Shown here: piece by piece, positions 53,872 through 62,726 of the stretch
Layout: each line of letters begins with the position of its first letter
Numbering within the stretch: the stretch's first letter is position 1
NCBI RefSeq assembly: GCF_000234665.1
Contig: NC_018310.1
Location: 1-64,000 of the forward strand
DNA length: 64,000 bases
Direction of reading: 5' to 3'
Source of the DNA: Leishmania mexicana MHOM/GT/2001/U1103
Taxonomy: Eukaryota; Euglenozoa; Kinetoplastea; Trypanosomatida; Trypanosomatidae
The notes under the pieces: model-generated
The model's database searches: none
Told to the model about the DNA's origin: nothing
What the model saw: the letters and a program-made list of their open reading frames with translations, nothing else
Program-made: the position numbers and the translations under genes

Positions 53872-54623
53872 GATTGCGTGGTGGGGAGGAGGTTGAGTGG
53901 GTGTACAACTGGCGGTGGGTGGGTGGGTGCGCTTGTGGATGAGCGGAGTGGCAGCACGGCGTCCGTCGACGGAAACAGGCGACGATGATGACGTGTACAG
54001 CGGAGGCACGCAAGCAGGTGTACAGAACGAGAACCGCAGAGAGGACGGGCAGCAAGACAACACTCAGAAGGGGAGGTGGATGGCAACAACAACTGCGAAA
54101 GGGAGGGGGAGGGAGGGGGCGATGAGGTGATGAGGTAAGGGCAGGGAGATGCGGCCACAAGCGACGAGTGGTGGAAGACGGGCAAGAGAGAGGAAGAGAC
54201 AGAGCGGGAGGTGCACAGAGACACGCACACACAGCCGTGCGCGGATACTGCACTGCGCGATGGTGAGTCAGCGCGCGACAGCAGCACCCGCGCTGTCCAT
54301 GATGCGTGGCTGTCGTCGCAGAATGGGGGGAGGGGGGCACAGACATGAGGCTTATGTACCCAGCCCACAGGGAGGTCTGCGCCCCCCCCCCGCCATCCCT
54401 CCCTCGCTCCCTTTTACCGTTTTCTTTTGTTTCGTTCTGGACACACGCAGCGCCCACAGGCGTGTCATCCGCTTCGGTTCGCATCCCTGCACGGAGCATC
54501 GCGTGAGCGGCACCCTCTCCAACAGAGGAAGCACCAGAGGACATGACCCAAGAGGATGAGCGAGAGGCGGAGAGGGGGGCGGCAGCAGCAGAGCTAGAGA
54601 GAGAAAGTTGCCGCCTCCGTGTA
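53872..54623. other. Spacer between the small membrane protein gene and proteasome beta6
   Basis: About 0.75 kb. It includes the CT-rich (minus-strand) leader of the proteasome gene (54050-54220) and no gene. Confidence 0.6.
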
Positions 54624-54953
54624 CTAAGACGCATGCGGCTTGCGCAGCTTCAGGCTGTACTGCGTCTGAGCTTCCATCTCCCGCTCCCGCTCCTCGACAC
54701 GCTTTCGATAGTGCGCCCGCGCAGCCTCGCAGGCGCTACAGGTGTCGCCGCGCTGAAAGATGCGCTGGATCTGCTGGTACACCTCGAAGGCCAGCATCGA
54801 GGTGAAGACAACCGCCGTGCCGAACCACATCACGTAGTTCTGCGACCCCTCGTGGTACCCAAAGTCGCGCACGTTAAAGATCTCCCATGGCCGCTCACGT
54901 GGACGGCGGCACTTGGGCAAGCGCACAAGCAGCCGACTACTGCGCCGCAACAT
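54624..54953 (-). CDS. Small single-span protein, probably mitochondrial
   Basis: The 109-residue product starts with an arginine-rich stretch lacking acidic residues (residues 1-20) that could be a mitochondrial presequence. It then has WEIFNVRDFGYHEG, one hydrophobic span (~43-57) and a charged helical C-terminus with a CSAC pair (~72-75) and a Glu/Arg-rich coiled region. I recognise no family. The layout (presequence, one membrane helix, amphipathic tail) resembles accessory subunits of mitochondrial membrane complexes, but that is inference. The ATG at 54951-54953 was chosen because upstream in-frame sequence (to 55448) looks untranslated. Coding-like composition and its place between two real genes support it. 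Confidence 0.7.
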   Translation of the reverse strand: MLRRSSRLLVRLPKCRRPRERPWEIFNVRDFGYHEGSQNYVMWFGTAVVFTSMLAFEVYQQIQRIFQRGDTCSACEAARAHYRKRVEEREREMEAQTQYSLKLRKPHAS

Positions 54954-55548
54954 CCTCGTGGTCCACGTACACGCCCGCAAGCTGGCAAGAGGAACAGCGC
55001 AAAGATAAAGATGGGCGCAGGAGAAGACGGAAGAGGGGGAGAGATGCGAGGAGGAGGAGGGAGGCGACGATGCATGGGCATCATGGGACTCGAAACAACA
55101 ACCATACGCGGCATGCACCACGGGCACGCACACGCGGGCGGTCCCGCGGACATCAATAGTGATGAATGTGTCCCTGAAAGTGAAGAGCGCCCCGCACGGA
55201 GTAGCAAGGGTGTTCGCTGACCATAGCGTCAGACATGGTTGGCAGCTGTGGCGGAGCCGAATGCTGAAAGCCTTGCATGACGCACATGTGCGCGCCCTCG
55301 AGTCTTTACTCCGCCTAAGAGACATGGCGTCGCGTTTTACGGTGGGGCGTTGGTGTGTTTGTGGCATCGACGTCGCACTGGCGTGGCAGAAGACAAGAGC
55401 GGCGAGGAACGGAAACGGCGGCGGCGGCGACGCACACGCCTCGAGCACAATTCGCTACAGAGAGCGCGCACACACACACCTCCACCCGGGCTGCATCGCT
55501 CATCGCCCCCCTACCCAAGGCTTTCTCGCTCCCTCTCTCTCACACACA
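54954..55548. other. Spacer between the HD-domain and small membrane protein genes
   Basis: About 0.6 kb with no gene or notable repeat. GA-rich plus strand at 55010-55065 is the likely polypyrimidine signal of the small gene. Confidence 0.6.
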
Positions 55549-56913
55549 TTACTTTGTATTGTAGAAGGGCAGGGATTCGGTGAAGAAAGCGGCGTACTGT
55601 GGGTCAGCGTTGAGTCGCTCGCAGGCGCACCGCACCGCCCCGTTCGTTGGGCGGCGCTCAAACACCATGAGCGTACGCTCTTCAAACTGGAGCGGGGTAA
55701 AGAGCGGGCTGCCGTGCTTTAGGTCCTCTGCAGGTTTCAGTCGCGTGAGAGGCTGTGATGGCTTCTTGGGGTTGAAGAAGAGCACGGACTCCAGCGGGTC
55801 TGCCGTACCCTTGCCCTGGTTGATCGCAACTACCTCCGCAATAAAGTCGTCCGCGTTGAGCGGGAACGACGGGTGTGCATGCTCGAGAATGGCCGCTGGC
55901 CAGTCCACCGCCGCCATTTGCGCCCGCATCGTGATGTCCAGAGCGGACGAGTAGGCGACGCGGTAGATGTCGCGGGTGCGGAGGCGGCGCAGAATGGCAT
56001 GCGCCTCGGCCAGGTGCGGGTCCTCGCTCGCCTCAATCGCCTCCAAAATCCAGTCGCCGAGTTTCAGAAAGAGTGTCTCATCCCGAGCACACTCGACGAG
56101 GGTGCGGCCGCCCACCCTAAAGTGCGGTGCCGCAGCGTGGATGATGTCCCCGATCATGTGGCCAATCGCCTTTGTGACTTGATGCTGGTACACGTTCTTG
56201 TGCAGCTTCGCCCGCAGCGTGAAGATCTCGCGGAGGGAGAGGGCCAACTTCTGCTCAAAGGCCAGCTGCCACTGACCCTCCTCGCACACTATGCGTGCAG
56301 AGTTGAAGAGTCGGTTTACGCGCACGTCGACGGTAGGCTTGCCGAAGCAGCACATCGAGTCGCGAATAAAGTAGTCGAGACGGTCCACATCGATGCCGTT
56401 CCGCTTGTTGCTGATGATCTCGCCGTATGTGATACCCAGCAACGCCTTGCCGCGCATCAGCCCCACGACCACGTCCACGTGCGTCTGCGGGACCAGGTCG
56501 CCGAGCACACGCCGCGCAATCTTCTCCGACATGTCTTCATGGTTGAACTCGATGCCGCAGCGGCGCGAGACGACGTCCTCGAACAAGTGAGAAAAGGGAC
56601 CGTGGCCGACGTCGTGGAGCAGCCCCGCCAGCATGCCGAGCTCGATGTCCACCTCACTCAGGCCCAGGTCCGGCTGGTGGTGTTGGATATTCAGCAGAAG
56701 CGTGCGGGCCATGTGGGCGACACCGATGCTGTGCTCAAAGCGCGTGTGCACGGCGCCGGGGTACAGGAAGGAGGATGCGCCGAGCTGGTGCAATGACCGC
56801 AGTCGCTGGAAGGCCGGCGTGTCGATCGCCGCCACGACGAGCGGCGGCAGGCTAATGTGCTCATAGACACGATCGAGGATGGTGAGCTCCCGGGTACGGT
56901 GCTTGCGCAACAT
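55549..56913 (-). CDS. HD-domain phosphohydrolase (SAMHD1/dNTPase-like)
   Basis: The 454-residue enzyme has the metal-binding H...HD...D pattern of the HD superfamily: His61 in TRFEHSIGVAHMA, His100-Asp101 in GLLHDVGHGPFSH, and Asp177 in GIDVDRLDYFIRD. These and the start (TILDRVYEHISLP, then QRLRSLHQLG) match the SAMHD1 branch, which hydrolyses deoxynucleoside triphosphates to nucleosides and triphosphate and so limits dNTP pools. There is no SAM domain and no targeting signal, giving a compact cytosolic or nuclear enzyme. Whether the allosteric nucleotide sites are intact cannot be judged by eye. The ATG at 56911-56913 begins just before the conserved core. Confidence 0.9.
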   Translation of the reverse strand: MLRKHRTRELTILDRVYEHISLPPLVVAAIDTPAFQRLRSLHQLGASSFLYPGAVHTRFEHSIGVAHMARTLLLNIQHHQPDLGLSEVDIELGMLAGLLHDVGHGPFSHLFEDVVSRRCGIEFNHEDMSEKIARRVLGDLVPQTHVDVVVGLMRGKALLGITYGEIISNKRNGIDVDRLDYFIRDSMCCFGKPTVDVRVNRLFNSARIVCEEGQWQLAFEQKLALSLREIFTLRAKLHKNVYQHQVTKAIGHMIGDIIHAAAPHFRVGGRTLVECARDETLFLKLGDWILEAIEASEDPHLAEAHAILRRLRTRDIYRVAYSSALDITMRAQMAAVDWPAAILEHAHPSFPLNADDFIAEVVAINQGKGTADPLESVLFFNPKKPSQPLTRLKPAEDLKHGSPLFTPLQFEERTLMVFERRPTNGAVRCACERLNADPQYAAFFTESLPFYNTK

Positions 56914-58225
56914 CGCTTCCCCGCTTGGCCCACGCCCCCCTTCCTCTCACCCAGCCCCCTTGGCCTGTTTCAAAAAGCCCCTTGACGGTAAGTGCGAAGG
57001 TGCGGTGAACACGCATGCACGTCCAAGTGGACAGCGCGCGTCACGCTCCGAGCTCCCGAAGGGTGCGCCCCAGGTGCGTGCGTGGGCAACTCTATTTCGC
57101 TCCCTCGCTGCTGCTTCTATGTACGTCAGTGGGCGTGTGGCACCTTTGGAAGGGGGAAGAGTGATGGGAGCTCTATGCACGTGTACACACGAACACACGC
57201 CCGCTTCGTGCGCGCGTGACCTCTGCACGAGAGTCCAATAGAGTACACGGAAAAAGCGACGGCAGTTCCTGCCGCCAGAGCGGCGGGGAATCACTCGACG
57301 GATACGGAGTAGGGAGCAGGTGTACCTGTGTCTGTGGCTGTGTATGCGTGTGTACGACACGCGCGAAACGGCTCGCGGAGATGCACGAAGAGTCTAACAC
57401 AGCAGGCATGCCCGCGTGCAACATGGCGGTGGGGGGAGGCAGGAAGGAGAAGCGCACAAGCAGCAGCGGAATAGCGGCAACAACAGAAAAGATGGACAGA
57501 CCAGACGGACGGGAGAGGCGCGGAAGGGGATGGCAAGGCGGATGTGAGGCAAGGGGGAGAAGTTACAGTGGATCCGTGCCGTGCACCCGCAGCTGATCGT
57601 TACTGAAGGAGGGGGTATGGGAGGGATGCTTCACAGGGGCAGCACCAGCTTCCACGGAGGTCACGGGGTGTGCTCGTCACAAGCACGCACACTCACGATT
57701 CCCAGGTACTACTCGTTGTGGCTGTCCCACATGCGAAGATCTACTAAACCTTAGACTCTGAGGGCGTCTGTGCCCTCCATCTTCCCTCTCTCGCTCGCCC
57801 TCCCCCCACCCGCCACGCGCGCATGCGCATGTGAGGGATGATCATAGCGGGCGAATGAAGAGAGAGACAGACAGGATCAATCTCTGTCAATGTGTGCCTG
57901 TCGGTGGTTGGGTGCATGTTTCCTGCTGCTGCTGCTTTGTGTGTGGTCGGCGCACCTTATCCGAGACAGCTTACGCGATTACATGAACGCCTCGGCTAAA
58001 CGGTATTTAAGTACAGAGAAGAACGCATCTGAACGCACACACGCACGTCCTCGCCACACGCCACACCACACCCGCCGTGTCCAGTGCCCTCCACCCCATC
58101 ACTCGTGCACGAGGCAACAACGGGGAGACAAACGGAAGCTTGAAGGGAAGATGGCGATGATATGGGGAGGGCCGGGAAGGCAGGGGAGAGGCACATCGGC
58201 GCACTCGCTCACTCCGTGGCGCGCA
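56914..58225. other. Spacer between TRM112 and the HD-domain gene
   Basis: About 1.3 kb, mixed composition, no supported gene and no repeat of note. Confidence 0.6.
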
Positions 58226-58651
58226 CTACTTCGCCTCCAGCACGAAGTTCGGAATGAAATCGTGAATCGAAAACGTCGTCTTGCACGCCGGACACTCCAG
58301 CGTGCCGTTGCGCACCGCCACGACGTTCATGGCGTAGTGCACCGTGCGCAGGAACGCGCTCGTGTCGCTGAAGTCAGCGCCCTCCATCGTCTCTGGCAGC
58401 TCAGCCGATGCCGACGCCGCCTCGGCCGTATCAGCGCCCTCGTCGTGGGACGGCCCACGCACAGAGTCGTGCGCCTCGCGCAGCGCGTGAAAGGTGGTGC
58501 GCAGACTTGCGTAGTCGACACGCGCCAGCATGCGGCGCGTGAACTCGGCGTCGTACTCTACCGGAATCTCCTCCGTCTCCGCGGCGGTGACGAGGAGGGG
58601 GTACGTGTCGCACTTCAGGCAGGCGAGAAAGTTATGTGTAAGCAGCCGCAT
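58226..58651 (-). CDS. TRM112: TRM112-like methyltransferase activator
   Basis: The 141-residue protein has the TRM112 layout: an N-terminal MRLLTHNFLACLKC (Cys11, Cys14), a helical middle with EY-DAEF-RRML, and a C-terminal zinc half LECPACKTTF (Cys120, Cys123) followed by IHDFIPNFVL. The four cysteines form the expected zinc site. In other eukaryotes TRM112 is the small obligate partner that stabilises methyltransferases acting on tRNA, 18S rRNA and translation release factor. A short acidic, Ala/Ser-rich insert (~68-92) enlarges the usual central region. The start at 58649-58651 gives the conserved first residues. Confidence 0.9.
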   Translation of the reverse strand: MRLLTHNFLACLKCDTYPLLVTAAETEEIPVEYDAEFTRRMLARVDYASLRTTFHALREAHDSVRGPSHDEGADTAEAASASAELPETMEGADFSDTSAFLRTVHYAMNVVAVRNGTLECPACKTTFSIHDFIPNFVLEAK

Positions 58652-59182
58652 TGTGTAGACAGCCGAAGAAGCGTCAGTAAAGGCCTTGAAGGGAGATCAG
58701 CGGCAGCAGCAGCGTTGCACGCCTTTTGCCAACCGGGTGCGAGTATAGCTGAAGCACATACGCACGCATGCCGCCGGTTGCCGTAGAGAAAAAAGGAGAA
58801 GACATAAAAGATGATGTGGGAGTGAGGAGTGAATGGGGGGAGCCCGTGCTCGCTCATGTGCGGATGCGAAGTCACTGAACAGAGAGACGCGGCAGGGAGG
58901 AGGAGCGTGCGAGCGCGGTGGATCGCCGGGGAGGCGACGTGCGCCTCAGTGCCACCACCATCCTCTACGCCTAGATCTGTCCGCACTCACACATGCGCGC
59001 GCGCGCCGTCAGCAGCAGAATCTGCCCAACGTGCCCCGATGTGCCCTCGTAGATGCGAGCGCATCCGGCAGAGGGCCTAAAACGGGAAGCAGAGATGAAG
59101 TCCAACGGGGGGAAAGGCGTGTGCGGGCCGGTGCAGAGGCGCACGCGTCAGCAGCAGCGGCAGACAGCTGTGCGTACACTTA
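58652..59182. other. Spacer between the kinesin and TRM112 genes
   Basis: About 0.53 kb with no gene or recognisable site beyond ordinary CT-rich minus-strand leader sequence near 58780-58860. Confidence 0.6.
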
Positions 59183-61342
59183 CTATGTGTGCATCAACCG
59201 CGTGTCCGGCAGCGCCTCCAGCAGGTCCAAGATGCTCACCGTGGCGGCTGGCGGGACACTCGACGGTAGATCGGCGTTGCCTGTGACGCTTGGCGACCCA
59301 TCATCCGCTTCGCTCTCCGTGGAGGACATCACCACCGTCTGCGGTGATGATGCCCGAAGGCCAACTGTGCCTGACGCGGCAGTGGCCCCACTGGACACCA
59401 ATGGCACTGCGGGGCGAGACGGGCACGCACGCATCACCTGTCGCGGTTGCGGCGGTGGGTCCTTTCGTGGAGTCGAGGACAGCCGTGGAGGCGCTGCGGC
59501 ACTCCGTGGCGGGGCCTCATGTGGAGGTGCAGCAAACTGAGCTGCGGCCCACGCGCGATGTAGCTCCTCCAGCCGAGCCTCAACTTGCCTGTCTTGCAGT
59601 TTGCCGGCTCGCGGAAGGCCCAGCGCGCGGCGCAGCAGCGCATTCTCCTTCCGCAACTCCTGCACCTTCTCCTCAAGCGCCATCCGCGCCTGCGTCGCGG
59701 CGTCGACGTGCACGACCGGTGTCGCACGAATGTGGCGCGCCCGCTCCGCGTAGTGGAGCGTGCGCAGGGACTCCTCGAGGTGCAGCGCGCTCGGACTCAC
59801 GCAGGCGACCATCACAGTGCGGCCGTGCCCATCCAGGCTGTGCATGAGGAGCTGAGTGAGAACGCTTGAACGGTAGGGAATGAATGGCGGCGGCTGCGCT
59901 GACGCTTTCGCCGGTTGCGTGGCGTCGGACGACGCAGGCGGGGAGGCGGAGAGGAGCTCCAGCACACGGCCAAGGCTGAAGAGAGACTTGTTGATAGACC
60001 CCGTCTCCGCACTGTTGGTCGACAGCGTCTTCTTGAGTCGCTCCGATCCAGCCAGATCCACAAAGACAAGTCGCCCGTGCCGGGTGGACGAGAGGGGAGC
60101 TGCGGCGCCAGGCAGCGGCGAGGACGACGGTGCGCCGTCACTGTCGACACCCTCCGCAGAGGTCGCGGCGGCCGCCTCGTCCCGCACTTCAAAGAAGACG
60201 GTGAAGACGACGTGCGAACGGCTGCTGTCCACGTTGAGTGCGTGGCTGCCGCGCTGCCGATTTCGCTGTCCCTCGCGCAGCACAAGCAGGAAGTCCTCAC
60301 GGCCACGGCATTCGACCATCAGTGAGCCCTCTACGAAGAAAGACGAGGCCGCGGCCGACCAGCGGCACCGCACCCCGTCACCACCGTCTGGCTGGAGCAA
60401 GTCATAGAGGGACTCCTGGTAGAGCTCGACGAAGGAGCACTTCGCCGTCACCACCGTGGTCGCGGAGGCAGAAGCGCCAACAGACGCGCCACTGATGCCG
60501 CCATCATCGCGGCAATCGGCAGAGCCCTTTCTGGCGCCGTCGCTGTCTCTGAGCTTGCTCTTGAGCTTCCTTGACGACCGACGCAGCTCCTTGAGTCGAC
60601 GCGCGATGTAGTGCACGGCCTGATACTGCAGCCCATCCTCGGCGACCAGCGGCGTAGGGGTGTCGGAGACTGGACCCGCAGACGCCGGCCCCGGAAGCGC
60701 CCGCCCGCTCAGCGAGTACGTCTTTCCGCTGCCTGTTTGCCCAAAGCAGAACACCGTCACCACCTCACCCGCAAGCGCCGCCTCGCAGAGCGCCGGCATC
60801 TCCAGCATGTCGAAGAACTCCTCCTGCGTCGTGCTGGGGCCGGCGCAGTAGTCAAAGCCGTAGACCTTCGCTGTCTCGCTACTGCCCCCGCCGCCACCGC
60901 CGCCGTTCCCGAGGCTATGCAGCGGGGATTGACGAGTAGGCATGAAGGGGCGATGAGCGCTGCGTCCATCCCCGGTCCCCCCGGCCGGCGGCCGCAGCAC
61001 CTCCAGCATGTAGGGGCTAGACATGGGTCGCGTGAGTCGACCCGCAGCTGTAACCACACGAATGACTTCGGAATACGGCAACTTCGTCCCGCCGGTGTCG
61101 CGCGCGTGGCAGTCGCCCCGCAGCTGTGCCGGTGTCGATGCGCTTGGCGCGGGTGCCATCTCCGTCTCCATCAAGGGCCGGACACGCACCGCAGCCTTCA
61201 CACGAGTCGGCGGCGGTGGCGGAGGCAGTGGAACGACCGAAGCAGCGGAGGGACCAGTAGTCGTCACTGCTGAGATGCTCCTAGGTCCATCCTTGTTGCC
61301 TTCAGTGACGGAGCTGAGGCGCGAGCCTCGCCGTGTCATCAT
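59183..61342 (-). CDS. Kinesin motor protein
   Basis: The product (719 residues from this start) has an N-terminal kinesin motor. VRVRPL marks the first strand. The P-loop is GQTGSGKT in VFCFGQTGSGKTYSL, switch I is NVDSSRSHVVF, switch II is DLAGSERLKK, and the relay region has NKSLFSLGRVLELL. It moves along microtubules using ATP. The motor is interrupted by long Gly/Ser/Ala-rich inserts: before the YGFDY segment, after the P-loop helix, and between switch I and II. After the neck there is only a short coiled coil (LEEKVQELRKENALLRRALG) and a Ser/Pro-rich tail, so the dimer stalk is short. I cannot place it in a named kinesin family. The start is uncertain: adjacent ATGs lie at 61342 and 61339, and another in-frame one at 61543 would add 67 residues of leader-like sequence. 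Confidence 0.88.
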   Translation of the reverse strand: MMTRRGSRLSSVTEGNKDGPRSISAVTTTGPSAASVVPLPPPPPPTRVKAAVRVRPLMETEMAPAPSASTPAQLRGDCHARDTGGTKLPYSEVIRVVTAAGRLTRPMSSPYMLEVLRPPAGGTGDGRSAHRPFMPTRQSPLHSLGNGGGGGGGSSETAKVYGFDYCAGPSTTQEEFFDMLEMPALCEAALAGEVVTVFCFGQTGSGKTYSLSGRALPGPASAGPVSDTPTPLVAEDGLQYQAVHYIARRLKELRRSSRKLKSKLRDSDGARKGSADCRDDGGISGASVGASASATTVVTAKCSFVELYQESLYDLLQPDGGDGVRCRWSAAASSFFVEGSLMVECRGREDFLLVLREGQRNRQRGSHALNVDSSRSHVVFTVFFEVRDEAAAATSAEGVDSDGAPSSSPLPGAAAPLSSTRHGRLVFVDLAGSERLKKTLSTNSAETGSINKSLFSLGRVLELLSASPPASSDATQPAKASAQPPPFIPYRSSVLTQLLMHSLDGHGRTVMVACVSPSALHLEESLRTLHYAERARHIRATPVVHVDAATQARMALEEKVQELRKENALLRRALGLPRAGKLQDRQVEARLEELHRAWAAAQFAAPPHEAPPRSAAAPPRLSSTPRKDPPPQPRQVMRACPSRPAVPLVSSGATAASGTVGLRASSPQTVVMSSTESEADDGSPSVTGNADLPSSVPPAATVSILDLLEALPDTRLMHT

Positions 61343-62726
61343 CCTGCCCGAAGTCGATCCGGCCTCACCGGGGGTCTTGCCTGTACGTCTCTTGGCGCGT
61401 CTATGCGTATGTGTGGGGAAAGGGGGGGAGTGTCGAAGGACTGTCTGTGGTACGGCTGCTGTGCGGACGTGGTGGTTCGTGTTCGGCTGTGAGTGATGTC
61501 GACGAAGGTGAGTTGTCCGCCGAGCCCACCCACCCTCCCCCACACCCCTCCTGCGCTCTTCCCTCTTCCCCCGTCACGCAGGCCGCCCTCCGTCCTTAGC
61601 TCTCGATACGTTTAACGAAAAGACGTGCAGCCGCCACCGCCGAATGTGCAGAGCAACGCAGAAAAGGTCGAGTGCGTCTGTTTTTCCCTCAACGCGTCAC
61701 TCCACAACGGGCAGGTTGACACGTGCGCGCATACACGAATGCGCAGCTCACCTGCCTCTGTGGCACGGCCGCAACGTCAAGGGAACCAGGGCCAACAGCC
61801 AACACCGCCTGGCGTCGTTCAGCCCACTGCAGACAGCGCAGGCTCGGTCCAGGGATGCGCCCAACGCCACCCAAAACGCAGCGAAGACAGAAGAGCGGCG
61901 GACAGATGTGTACGGTTGTCGAGAGAGAGAGAAGGTACCAAGGAGTAGTGAGAGGAGGATATGGTCAAGGGGGGCCGGGAGGGCGTGGCGCACGCATGCA
62001 CACATACGCGGCGGAGGTGTTTGCCAAGAGTGGCCGTAGTAGAGGTGCTACACCAGCGAGAGAGGCCCGTGTGCGTGGGCCTTCATGATCACGCCAGCGC
62101 TAGCAGAATCTGTCCTCACGCGAGCCTCCGTCCGCCCGCGCGAAACGGCAGAAGGCCTGAAAGGAACACGCTCTCCCCCCCCCTCCTACTTTTGCACAGG
62201 CACGCGCGGATACGTATTCCTCTCCGTTCACCTATCATTGCGTGGCGCGGCACCACCACGGCTAACTGTAAGACGAGCTCCCTGTACCTCTGCGCAGAAC
62301 GATACACCGTAGATGCGAAAGGAGAAGGTTAAGGCAGGAGACGGGGCGCCGACACAAAGCGCGAGCGAGGAGACATCGGCAGGTGTCGAATCCGCCTCAT
62401 ACCCATCACACTCGACCCTTCCCCTACCCTCCTCTCCCTCTCGAGCCTCCTCGGCATCGCCTTTCGGTCCAATCAAAGCGCACAGTAAAGGCCCATATGT
62501 ACATGGGTGGGTTGGTGGGAAGACCTCCTCCCCCCCTCCCCGACAGCGATGACACCGTGGGCACGCCATGCGATGGACAGTGGCGCCTCGGTGTGTGGGA
62601 CGCGCTGGCGTAACTTTGCCAGCCTTGGCGCAAGTGCCCACCACTTGAAGAAGTTGCCCTCTATTTCGCTGCAGTGAGGCGCGGGCGCAGGCAGCTGAGG
62701 AAGATGCACACGGGCCGTAGGCGTCG
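61343..62726. other. Spacer between the last gene and the kinesin gene
   Basis: About 1.4 kb, mixed composition. A C-rich stretch lies around 61520-61575 on the plus strand. No supported gene or repeat. Confidence 0.55.

Noticed and set aside
55873..56796. 307-codon plus-strand frame
   Set aside because: Antisense shadow of the HD-domain gene with no recognisable domain.
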